The notes under the pieces: generated by a model
The model's database searches: none
What the model was told of the DNA's origin: nothing
What the model saw: only the letters and a program-made list of their open reading frames with translations
Made by a program: the position numbers and the translations under genes
Source of the DNA: Pomphorhynchus laevis
Taxonomy: Eukaryota > Acanthocephala > Palaeacanthocephala > Echinorhynchida > Pomphorhynchidae
Length of the DNA stretch: 64,000 bases
NCBI GenBank assembly: GCA_012934845.2
Contig: WNNJ02003327.1
Coordinates: 47,613 to 111,612 of the forward strand
Direction: 5' to 3'
Part shown: in pieces, positions 54,083-64,000 of the stretch
Layout of the letters: each line of letters starts with the position of its first letter
Numbering within the stretch: position 1 is the first letter of the stretch

Positions 54083-56032
54083 AATGAAACAGTGTAAAAG
54101 AGTTAACAGTAAAGTATGCTAAGAAATTAATTCTATTATTTTTTACTTATTCAGTCTTCTTTCAGATCAGTGTACGAATAAGTTCCCAGCAAATCAAACC
54201 AACGTTTCACCTTGCGATTGAACAACTCATCGTTTGTTACACATCAGTTCCCAATCGTAGCACATTTGATCAGCAAACTGTACAAAGTTTACGTAAAAAT
54301 CATTGTCTTTGCTATGGGGAAATTTTTATAGAAAATAAGACTGCCAGATGGCCCAAGTACACGAAAGTCGCATAATGAAGCGGTTAAATGTCGAGGAGAG
54401 AATTTGTAAAATGTGTAATGAAAGGTAGGGATAGGTGGCACATGAATAAAGTATTAGATCCTTACTCTGTGGAGGGTGACGTTAATTCAAAAACCAATTC
54501 TATAATTGAAATAATCGAGTATCATGTCGTATTTACAACCGACCATTCGATCCAGGTGGTCGCGATTTATGTATGTTATCTGGTAGAATATAGCTATTGA
54601 CCAAACTGATTCGCTTACCGTCTTCACAAAGTGTGACAGCTAAACAAGGCAGGACAAGATATGTTCAGCGAGATTACCTCAATTAGCATTTAACTAGGTT
54701 ACAAGACCTTAAGATGAATGGGAGTTAAATTGTGAAATGTACGGAGTATTGAGGATGTTGATGTGCGTTGATAGAAATCAGGTAATGTTCTGATGGATCC
54801 AAATCGATTTAGTTTCCTGAAGGACAATGTTGTTGACATTTTGACATAATAAAATACAAAGGGCGGAAGCACCTATCGAATTCCACGTAATAATGCCAAG
54901 TGAAAAAGGAGCTCGATTGCTACCCGTTTCGTTAACATTAATCGGGAGAAAAAAGCAGACGTACTAGTTTTATGTGACGGTCATGAAGATGACCTTTTTG
55001 TTGTTGCTAATGCCAGCTGTGGGACTATCCATCCCACTTGCTTCTTAAGCATTGAGAGTACTTGCGGGATGAGTATCCTCCCGCAAATACATCAGAGACA
55101 GTCCCATCATTCCCTGATGTTTGACCAATCTACCAACAAACCGATATTTTAACTGAAAACGGAATTGTGGTCGTGCTAGATTGTTGATGGTGAATGAACA
55201 TCAATGCTATGTTCTGTACTAGTTTCTCAAATTCCTTCATTATTTCCCTATGCTTATGGTCAATTAGTAACAGTACGTCTTCTTTGTATAAAGAGGCATA
55301 CAGCTAATAATTACACGCCTTTTTTAATGATGCAGTCTGGTTCAGCCTGCAGTTTTGGCATATTGAAGCATCATTATAGGAACAGTCGTTATCGATATGT
55401 TGATTGATATTGTTGCAACGCTGACAAGGCTGGGTCCTTTTCTTACCGGCTAAAGTTATGTGAGATATTCTAATGTTTAAGCATTGGAATATTCTCCAAA
55501 TTTTTTGAATTACATATATATTTTGAATTCATGCTTGAATTACTGTACCATTTGAAGCTTAGTCGTGCATACACCTTCCGTGTTTTTCATTTGATTTTGC
55601 TAGTGTAAATATATCGTTTAAATATATAAAGATTACTTTACTACAGAACAAAAGCATGCACTTAATATGAAAATATACAGGATAAAAAGAAAACAAAGTC
55701 CGGCGACATCATAAACGCAATCATAACAAAGTCGTCATTAAGACGGACGGGGGACCAGAACCCTCCAGGGTTCGCGCCTACATAGATAGGCGCGAATTCT
55801 ACGCGCAATTGATTACTCGTAGATGGAGATGAGGGAGTTTTGAATCGAAATAAGCCGCAGATATTTAGGACATGTAATCGATTTTTCTTTGCTAAAAAAT
55901 ATCCTTCTGTTGATGTTTATGCCGGACATATCATAAAGGGCTGCTAAAAGCATTGTGATGACAACCTCCTTTCGCTGACTGTGTGACAAAAGTTTATATA
56001 CACGAGTGGAGAGTGGCGCTTGGGTTTTGGAG
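54083..56032. other. Unrecognised sequence with diverged repeats
   Basis: 54388-54475 resembles 56742-56825 (tcgagagaatttgt ... gtgaataa). 54595-54690 resembles 45133-45225. Open frames (54388-54600, 55204-55407) match nothing known to me. Two adjacent hairpins lie at 55758-55796 (gaaccct/agggttc and ttcgcgccta/taggcgcgaa). Confidence 0.5.
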
Positions 56033-56943
56033 GTGTCATAGTCGCTACCTGGTTCTGCAGTTTGCTGCATTAATCCAACGACCAGTTCTGTCGTTGAAGT
56101 GGCCCAGGAATTTAAGATATCTGTAACAGATATGTCCCTACTCCTAAAGTCACCCCAAGGTTGGATTGGTTGGGAGATTGAGTGACTCCATAATAATTTA
56201 AGAATAGCTACTCTTTCAAAACTTTATCAAGGATTATGCTACCGATCCAGCCGGATGCCCTCTCCCTCCAGCAAACAAACTTCTTGAATATCTTCCAAAA
56301 GGACGACTGAGAATATTAAGACGAGCAATGCTCACCCTATCCCTACTCAGCTGGAGTCTATATTAAAAGCTTGAGTATTCTTTAGAGAGGGCCTGTCGGA
56401 ATGAAACATAGATATTGGGAAGGTGTATCATTTTTGCAAAGACCTTGAGTTCTCTTGGATCGGGATCGAATAATCGACCTATATAAGTGTTCGAAAGTAT
56501 TGTGATAGTTTGTGATGTTATGTAAGAATTAAATCGAGTCAGATTCGCATTTTGTACAACAGGGAAGAGTCAGATAGCTCTATGGAAGAAGGTCACTCTG
56601 ATTGGTTCATAATGGAACCGCCTCATAAGCAACTTATCTTCCTCTGGCCGCCAACGGAGTTGGTCGTACGAGGTGGACAACTGTTGGCACGATTGATCAA
56701 TACAAAAGGGCTTTAACAGTCTTTTCTCATGTAGCAGTAGTATGTCGAGAAGAGAATTTGTTTTTGTGCAATGAATGGTGGGAGAAGGTGGTTTGTGAAT
56801 AAGATATTTGTTCCTGACTCAGCGTAGTGCTGTGTTAATCCAACGACTAGTTCTGTGGTGAATTGACCAAGTTCCGTGTCATAGTCGCTACCTGGTTCTG
56901 CGGTTTGCTGCATTAATCCAACGACCAGTTCTGTCGTTGAAGT
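56033..56943 (-). repeat. 22-residue peptide-coding repeat, three copies
   Basis: 56033-56101 and 56876-56943 are almost identical, and a diverged copy lies at about 56811-56865. On the minus strand the units read TTELVVGLMQQTAEPGSDYD, and TTELVVGLTQHYAESGTN. The frames continue for 60-80 codons but match no known protein. 56102-56740 holds nothing else recognisable. Confidence 0.6.
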
Positions 56944-57001
56944 CACCAATATAGTCACCTATATTGGGTAATCACCGCTCCCCAATATACGCTCCAGCAG
57001 G

Positions 57002-57398
57002 TCACGGTTCTTGTGAATCTCTCAAGGCCGAATATAAATATTGGCTATGCTGATGCGTTTACCGTTCTTACATAGTGTTATCATTAAACAAGTCAGGGCT
57101 GGACAAGAATAGTTCAGTAAGTGTTAAGATCTTAAATGGCTCTTATCTAAGGTTAGAATACCTTGATATGAAGAGGAGTGTGGTGGGGTCCTGTGAGAAA
57201 TAAAAATTAAAGAGACTAAAAATCTCATCTCTCTAGTCCATTTTGAATAATCAGCCACTTCTAGTCTTTGCACATCGGGTAAGATACCTGGGATTTACCA
57301 TTACGGTTAAATGGTCGGCCAAATCATACTTGAATAGATTTGTAAGTGTCCAGAAGAGAGCTAGATAAGCCTGAAGCGGGTCTAGCATTTGTCATTAA
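57002..57398. repeat. Second copy of the 386-bp repeat unit
   Basis: Near-identical to 45095-45483, same orientation. It lacks the upstream direct repeat. Differences include cctgtgag for cctgcgag and a short extra segment agagctagata. Confidence 0.93.
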
Positions 57399-57404
57399 GA
57401 GAAA

Positions 57405-57500
57405 ATGACCAGGTACGTCTTTGGGGGAGGTACCTGGGTAATCTCGTGATTACCTGGGTAATCTCGTCCTGGGTAATTACCCAGTACTTGGGTAGTCTCG
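57405..57500. repeat. Tandem/palindromic acctgggtaatctcgt repeats
   Basis: Three to four imperfect copies of acctgggtaatctcgt with the palindrome ctgggtaattacccag inside. The rest of 57500-57940 is not recognised. Confidence 0.75.
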
Positions 57501-57944
57501 TCCTCTTTTCCAGAGGACTTCCCTAGACCAAAGACTAATGTTTATAAAGTTCCTAATCTCGAGATTACCTACCAATGTCCGCCTCGACAGGACTCTTAGA
57601 TGTGTGAAAGACCTTGAGTGGTTCAGCTGGAGAACGGCGCATTAATGTTGGCTGGAGATTTCTGATCCCCCGGTCCTTTCTGACATGAAGACGTTCGGCT
57701 TACATTAACGACTACACTTGACTGTTTTTGTTTTCATTTTCTCTATATATAATTATTAGTTGCATGCTGTATTAACATGCTATAGTTTTGAATTAATGAT
57801 AGTTAATTATATAAAGTTGTATAATAGTTAGCTGTTATACTATAAAATACTCAAATCAGACAAGAAATATTGTAGGATAAGCGAGATTAATACTGGTATA
57901 AAACACTATTTCAGTATTAATTTTACAATACAATTTTTAAAGCT

Positions 57945-58560
57945 TTATAGAATATAAATTTGTTCATAACTGTGTAAAAAATAAATCTAAACTATATAAA
58001 TATATGAAATATATGCTTCGATACATTGATGATATATGTGTATTTAATTTTAATAATTTTTATTCAATAAGTGAACATATATATCTAAGTAACCTGATCC
58101 TTAATAAAACCAATATTGATGATAAAGAAGGTATTTATCTAGATATGAACATTAAATTAACATCAATTAACTTCTAATTTACATAGTAATGACATATTAA
58201 AAATTAACATTCTTTAAAATCATCTAAATAATTTAATAGATACATATTTATAATTAGGCTAGTATAAAAAATTCAAGCAGAAAAGAGTTAAATATATAAA
58301 TCAAAAATATTAAAAATAAATTTAGAATCTTAAGGAAAATATTTACGGGCAGATAGTAAATATTATACTCTGAATTATATAAGATACACTAGATTATAAC
58401 CGTAATAACCTTTCATAACCGCAAATACGTCAATATCATGTATTAAGTTACACTGCTATGTTGGGTCGAGGAATCGGTCCGAAACTTCATAACATAGCAG
58501 CTCCTGACGATCTCTAATTTTTATTCTGATACATGGTATATTATTAATTAATCAATTCAT
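57945..58560 (+). mobile_element. Penelope-like element, RT fragment and 3' end
   Basis: Plus-strand translation gives FVHNCVKNKSKLYKYMKYM, RYIDDICVFNFNNFY (58019-58063, the catalytic YIDD motif intact), then EGIYLDMNIKLTSIN. It then decays over 58190-58400. It ends with the family 3' motif (58453-58500) seen near 48.3, 48.7 and 49.0 kb on the other strand. Confidence 0.72.
58453..58500 (+). ncRNA. Conserved PLE 3' stem motif
   Basis: ctgctatg ... catagcag forms an 8-bp stem. Inside, gggtcga-ggaa-tcggtcc can pair (with two G:U pairs) and is followed by gaaac. Related copies: 48335-48381, 48720-48745, 48985-49010 and 53708-53756 on the minus strand. It may be a structured RNA such as a ribozyme, but the hammerhead core is not satisfied. 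Confidence 0.4.
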
Positions 58561-60119
58561 AAAAGTTGAGTTTTTTAATTTTAACTTTATAAAAATATCC
58601 ATTATATAAAATGTTATATAATTATATTTTATTTATAATTATTTATCTTTATTTTTAATTTATATAAAGAATAAAATATTTAAACTCCGCTAGCTGATAT
58701 GATTAATTAAAAAATTATAAATTATTTTTCGTGACAAATATCAGTTGTTTAAATATTTAAAGCATAGTTCTGCTCTTATATAAATTATGATTCAATACCT
58801 GAAAGCATATGCCTTCCAGCAGCTAACTTCGAATTTTTATCTTTAAAATATTTTTTAAAATTAATTTTCGTAAATTTTAAATAACTCTATAGAAGCGTTC
58901 TAGATAGACAATAGCGTTCTAAATGATAAATAGCTGCTGTAATTTTACATCTATAATTGCAATCAGAGTTTTAAAAAAAATATAAAACGTACATTGAACA
59001 AAATTAGAAGACCTGACTTAACGTTTTAAAAGCTTTGCGATTGGAATACACATATCTACATTGGAAAAATAATTATTTAATTTGCAAACACACTGTAATC
59101 ACGAAGTACAGAGTGCGACAAAGAGATTCATGTTAAAAAAGAAACGGTGATAACATGCATAAAATACAGTTAATATTCATGTGTTACGGTAGCTATATGT
59201 TTGGTCACAGACGCGGCAAAACAATTACTCCTCATCGATAACTGCAGAGAACCGAATATATTAAAACGTTCTTCAAAGCACTTTATTGAAATGATGCGGA
59301 AGATCTATACCTTTCAAATAAGACAGAATTGGTCAAAAAGCAAAGTTTCTTATAGATGATGTACAGCTAAAATGTTATTTGATTCTGTAGCTAACTTCAA
59401 TTTGCTAGATGGATTTTAATTTCACAATTTTCGCATTTTATTTCACTCTTTTGAAATAAAGTAAAAAAATTTAAAACCACAATAAAGTGGTTTTGCATCT
59501 TCAACATTGCAGTTAATATATTTGTTTTTGCTCAAATTCTAGATATTCCTAACACTCATATCCGCTTTAGGAATCTGTTTATTATGTAATAATATTGAAT
59601 GTTCCTTACGTATTTTGGTAGTTCAATATTTTGCTTTGCTAGTGGAAAATTCGAAAATCACGCAGAATAATCGCACATCTAGATATTTTAGATGTAACAT
59701 CACAAAATATTCCTGCATTACCAAAAATATATCATCAACAAAAAATAACATCAAAATCAATATTTTAAGATGTCATGTCATAATCATACATCCCTATCAC
59801 ATTCAAATCACATGACGACCTTGTATCTTCGATTTTATAAGACTCCAAAGTGGGATTTTTCATTCTGTGCAATTGACGAGTTTCTAAACTATTCACGAAC
59901 TTACATCGATTCAATGAACTATAATTGATAGTGGTTCATCGGTTTTAACAAGTACACCTATCGTGTGGTATATTTATCAAGCAAGAGGAGCAGCAACAGG
60001 AAATGAACGTAGGCAGTAATTTGTCGAATAGTTTGGAGTGTAGAGAAGAAAGGAATGATATGATCTTAAGGATAAAAGAGCAGGACGATATTAATAGAGT
60101 ACTTTTGGGAGAGTTCGAG
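58561..60119. other. AT-rich, no gene recognised
   Basis: No coding match, no tRNA, no clear repeat. A 66-codon frame at 59615-59815 is unremarkable. Confidence 0.6.
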
Positions 60120-60310
60120 AACAGGCTAAAGGTAATAATCGATTCGGGAAAATATAAGAGCGGATAAAAGGAAAATACAGAAGCGAAAATCGATCAACAT
60201 ACAAATACGGCGAATATCACGTAGTAGCAGGAACGAGGAGCGAACTTTATCAAAAACAAATGGCTTGAGATAAAGATGGTTGTTAAAAAACACCGAGGAA
60301 TATTCCACCT
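60120..60310 (-). mobile_element. LINE E4 fragment, RT thumb
   Basis: Minus-strand NNHLYLKPFVFDKVRSSFLL and RDIRRICMLIDFRFCIFLLS match the E4 segment at 40100-40265. Short internal fragment, truncated on both sides. 60311-60690 next to it is unrecognised. Confidence 0.85.
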
Positions 60311-60902
60311 ATCGTAGGTAGGTGGAGTAATGTTGAGGTGAGAACGAATTATTCACGTGATTTTGGACTTTGCAGGATTGAGTGATAGGCAAATCATAGA
60401 AAGGTGTTGGGAAACGGATAATTGGAAAACGGCAGAAGTGGATGCAAGATCATCGATTTGATCGTGCTGCCATTATTTTAAAAGTCCAATGATGTTTATC
60501 TAAGTCGATAAAAATATTTTGAAATTTTTATAATTTGCTTTCGTAATATTGACATTATTCCTACTACTTAAAAAATTCTAGATTATAACAACTTACAATC
60601 AATTCAATCAGTTGCATATCAATTTAATCAGTTGCACTAGCAAATTTAACAGCTTAAACACATAGCGACATTAATGGGACAACGTAAGAAAACAGTTATG
60701 ACCGACACAAACTAGGCTCGAAACACGACTTTAGAGTCTGGACGATCGCCTGCGACAACAGTAAGTCTAAGGAAGACTTCCTATGTGGATTTTTGACAAA
60801 CAAACTAATTCGCAACCTCTCCCACAAACACATATCAACATCCAACACGCCCACCCAAACTACCCCCGTCGTTTCCAATGACCTTTCTCCAACACTGATC
60901 CT

Positions 60903-60950
60903 GTCACCATATACACTTTCCAACCCATGTTGGAAAGTGTATATGGTGAC
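60903..60950. repeat. Short-loop palindrome, 21-bp arms, in E4
   Basis: gtcaccatatacactttcca(a) and its exact complement with a 6-base spacer. The related copy at 31755 lacks the second arm. Confidence 0.95.
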
Positions 60951-62094
60951 CACCCTCTATATTATCTTTATCCTCTATGTCTCCCGCCGACAAACCTACT
61001 CCCTCCATATTCTCAACTGCCAGCTCTCCTATTGTGATTTCACCCACTCACGTCACTCGTCATCCTTTACGGAAACCCCTAGGAAAACGGCAAAACATCC
61101 TTCTCCATCCGAAACATCGACGAAAATTTTCAAGTTGTTTACACTCGCCACAAAATTCGATAACGCTCTATCTCCCCAATGTGTCATCTCCGCTAGCACC
61201 TATCACCACAACACAGATTTCCGCCTTGGTCTATCGAACCCTAGATATATTCTTCATAACTCCGATCTCATCGTAAACCTCTTCACCAAGCAATCAATCG
61301 ATCTCTTCTGCCTCACCTAATCGTGGTACTATGATTCTGACGACATCTCCATTCGCCGTCTGCTCTCCGCAGGTTGCTCATAAGTCGAATACGCCTGCCC
61401 CCTCAGCTCACCCCCTTCTAAATTCTCTAATCATAGCGACATTGTCGCATTCGCCTGTCACCCCGCGTCTCATCGCAAAATCACTCACTCTTTCAGTCCT
61501 TGATCTTTTAAATTGCTCATTTGTCGTTCTTCTAGCCGATCACTCTAGATATCGCAATTGTATACCGTCCTGGTTCATCATCTCCTACCTCCTAATTTTT
61601 ACCGAACTCGCTGATCTCCTTTCCCATTATTCTTATCCTCCATCCCTTCATTCGTTCTTGGCAACTTATTTCCAGTGTGATATAAATGTGACCGCCCCTC
61701 TTCCACTGATTCCATCCGGTTCATCAACATTCTATCCAACTATAACTACAAGCCCATCTCCACTGCCCCGCACATATCCTTGGTGGGGCACTCGACATCA
61801 TCGCTGTCCCCGATCGTTTTGCAGCCTACACATCAATGCACATTTCCGATCCTGGTCTATCCGATCACTTTTTCGTCAACCTTGATCTCTCTTCCAACCA
61901 CTCACCGCTTCACACACCTACCGTCCTACGTCGCCCTTACAGAAATCTTGACCTCCCCCTTCTCCGCTCGGCCTTACTTGAATCGTCTATATCTTCTTCA
62001 ACAATAGCATTTTCCACTCCTCACGATCTCGCCTTTCTTTTCGACGCTGAACTCACATCCACTCTCGATCTTATCTTGCCCTTCAAGCCTCACC

Positions 62095-62143
62095 ATCACC
62101 GTCGCTTGCACCGATCATGGGGATCGGTGCAAGCGACGGTGAT
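62095..62143. repeat. Short-loop palindrome, 22-bp arms, in E4
   Basis: Arms 62095-62116 and 62122-62143 with a 5-base spacer. The intact E4 (38750-38905) has only the first arm; about 130 bp of E4 is missing after the second arm. Confidence 0.95.
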
Positions 62144-62559
62144 AGTGCTATTCGCCGGTCTCATCTCCACCTACTACGTACCTAATGCAACTCTTTCTGG
62201 TAGCATAAAATCAACACTTTATTAAACTCTAAGTCTCTCTGGCATACTTTTAACTCAATATTTTCTCGCTCCTCTTCGTCTTGTAACATCAAGCTCTATG
62301 ATTATTCGTTATTTCTTCAGACCAAAGTATCCACTATGCTTTCTCACAACCCCATCTTCATTCCATCTCACTGTTACTCGCCTCATCCTCCCGGAACTTT
62401 TACATATTTTCCCTGTCTCATCTACAGAAGTCTCATCGGTTCTCATGTCCTTGCCCAACAAAACCTCAACTGCCGATTCCCTACCTACCCCCATTCTTAA
62501 ACCCATCTGCTCATTGATATCCCCTTTCCTTACCACCTTGTTTAACTCGTCCATTGAAA

Positions 62560-62599
62560 ACTTTCGCATTGAAAACCAGCTAGTTTTCAATGCGAAAGT
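62560..62599. repeat. Short-loop palindrome, 17-bp arms, at the E4 break
   Basis: actttcgcattgaaaac / gttttcaatgcgaaagt with a 6-base spacer. E4 homology ends immediately before it. Confidence 0.95.
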
Positions 62600-63620
62600 C
62601 ACCTCGTGTGACCTAGCAACTATTCATTACATAAATAAGCATCCATCAAAGGATCACCAGCCCGATTTCAATCGATCTTCATGATCTCATACGATACAAT
62701 ATATATATACCAAAATCACTCAAAAATTGAATTCCTCTTTTTAGGTCAAACGCAATCTTAAACAAGGCATCTACCAAATTCTTACTGAATAATACTTCAT
62801 AACCGTGGCTTTCTGCTATCTATGGATAACGGTACTAAGCGGAAGATGTAGGTAATACGCAAGGTTGAAAGTGCAATAGGATCAATCACACTTTCTCTAA
62901 ATGATCGTTTAATCAATGTTGGCTATTAACCGCCGAGGACTCGCTAATGTTAACTATGAATATTGAACGATCACTGTTCGTTACAAGTCGATATCTGCCT
63001 TTTATTGGCTTATTCGCCGAAAAGAGGATAACGATCTATTTGTATATTCCTTACTGACGGAGCCGGTAAGTGGTTTGGCAATTGGTGTAGATAAGGGTAT
63101 TATACTTGTCAGTAGAGTGTGATCAGGATTGCCGCTGGTGCAATTATTCGTGAATAATTCAGTTCGTTTGCCATTAGGAATATCGCTTGCTGAAGCTCAG
63201 GATACAAAACTGTAATTGACGAAGCGCTGATTAAATCCAAATACGAGTGATTACTATGATGGTAAGATCCCAGACTTAGATTATCACATTTTTAGAGCTG
63301 GAAGATTCACAACTTAGATCATAATCTAAGGTTTGGTTGGACAAACAATTGTTGGTTCCATAGAATGATCGGATTTTCTGCTTGTTTCTCTTAATCGTAT
63401 CAAATTTAGATTTCTGAAATAAGTTTGATTGACACAGCTGATCTTAGTTGATAAGGATAGTAGTTCATAAACGCAGAACATGCATTTATATTCTCTGGCA
63501 AATAGGGAATTTGATTGTTTGGGTAATACTGCAACGATTGCCCATATATCGCATCCAAATCAACTGCACGCGATCACGATTGAAGCAATTTGACGCTGGA
63601 GGCACATGCTGCTAGGAAGA
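62600..63620. other. No clear gene; possibly decayed gypsy pol upstream of element D
   Basis: No confident coding match. The last part (from about 63440) may be decayed RT/RNase H sequence leading into element D, but motifs are not readable. Confidence 0.4.
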
Positions 63621-63629
63621 ACATTTCGT

Positions 63630-64000
63630 TTCATAACGGATTAGAAGTCATTAGCGTTCATATTCAATAGGACACAAAATAGTTAAATAAAGAATGAGAA
63701 GTTTACGAGGTGACGGCTTGAGTTGACAAGCTTTTCGTATGAAGTTTTTTATCGACCGGGTGCAGTAAATGTGGTTGCAGACGCCTTGTTTCGAGTTTGT
63801 GGGAGCGACCACGCTGACTGATTTACCTAAATTACACCAAGATTTGGCTCATTCCGGTATAAGAAGGATGTATCACTTTGTGAAAACACACAACTTTCCT
63901 TTTAGCTTAGCTGAGGTGAGGCAAATGGTTCAAAGTTGTCTAATATGCGCCAAAGTAAAATCACGATTTTTGAAACCGGCTGATGAACATGTAATTTGTG
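63630..64000 (+). mobile_element. Ty3/gypsy pol fragment (element D), cut by window edge
   Basis: Plus-strand RNase H end and integrase start: SFSYEVFYRPGAVNVVADAL near 63730 and the H2C2 integrase finger (HQDLAHSGIRRMYHFVKTHN, then CLICAKVKSRF) to the window end. The same group as elements A and B, but a different family. Broken. Confidence 0.85.

Larger units (their letters stand above)
60690..62556 (+). mobile_element. LINE E4 copy 5, decayed, with two palindromic scars
   Basis: Plus-strand match from the ORF1 N-terminal finger region (KSKEDFLCGFLTNKLIRNLS near 60755) through endonuclease (SDPGLSDHFFVNLDL near 61840) to the linker and RT start (SLPNKTSTADSLPTPILKPI near 62450). Many stops and frame changes. 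The E4 match breaks at palindromes 60903-60950 and 62095-62143 and ends at the one at 62560-62599. Confidence 0.88.

Noticed and set aside
57405-57500. CRISPR-like repeat-spacer array
   Set aside because: The units are adjacent, imperfect and without spacers of constant length. Simple tandem/palindromic repeat in a eukaryotic genome.

Overview
The window is eukaryotic and animal-like: an AT-rich, compact, repeat-dominated stretch of an invertebrate genome. The evidence is one spliced gene with 41-70 bp GT-AG introns and many retroelements of several classes. I cannot name the species. No bacterial features, tRNA, rRNA or CRISPR array were seen.

Layout. 1-16 kb is a plus-strand pile-up of one family of LINEs carrying a restriction-like endonuclease (RLE; R4/Dong-like by tail and architecture). 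It is interrupted by an APE-type LINE (E1) and by a short-LTR Ty3/gypsy element on the minus strand, and it starts inside a second gypsy element. 16-24 kb holds two CR1/Jockey-type LINEs (E2 minus, E3 plus) and 3'-end fragments of others. 24-35 kb holds more RLE LINEs, a second E1 copy and a decayed Rex1/CR1-like LINE (E4). 35.6-50.5 kb is the only convincing host gene: 18 exons, 587 codons, an N-terminal membrane anchor and four copies of a repeated extracellular module. One 9.9-kb intron has absorbed a nearly intact E4 LINE, and another holds tandem Penelope-like (PLE) fragments. 51-60 kb is mostly unrecognised AT-rich sequence with dispersed duplications. 60-62.6 kb is another decayed E4 copy, and the window ends in a gypsy fragment.

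How the parts relate. RLE LINE copies repeatedly begin directly at an (ATT)n tail, often that of another copy, so they build head-to-tail arrays. The best-preserved copy carries an N-terminal cysteine-rich CXC-like cluster. Two different gypsy families share a layout in which the primer-binding site is complementary to a sequence inside the very short LTR, as in self-primed Tf1/sushi elements. The window also holds many near-perfect short-loop palindromes. Inside E4 copies these can be compared with an intact relative and seen to be new, which points to template switching or hairpin-mediated repair.

All boundaries were read by eye. LINE ends are usually good to within tens of bases. The exon model of the host gene is exact at splice sites and keeps phase throughout.
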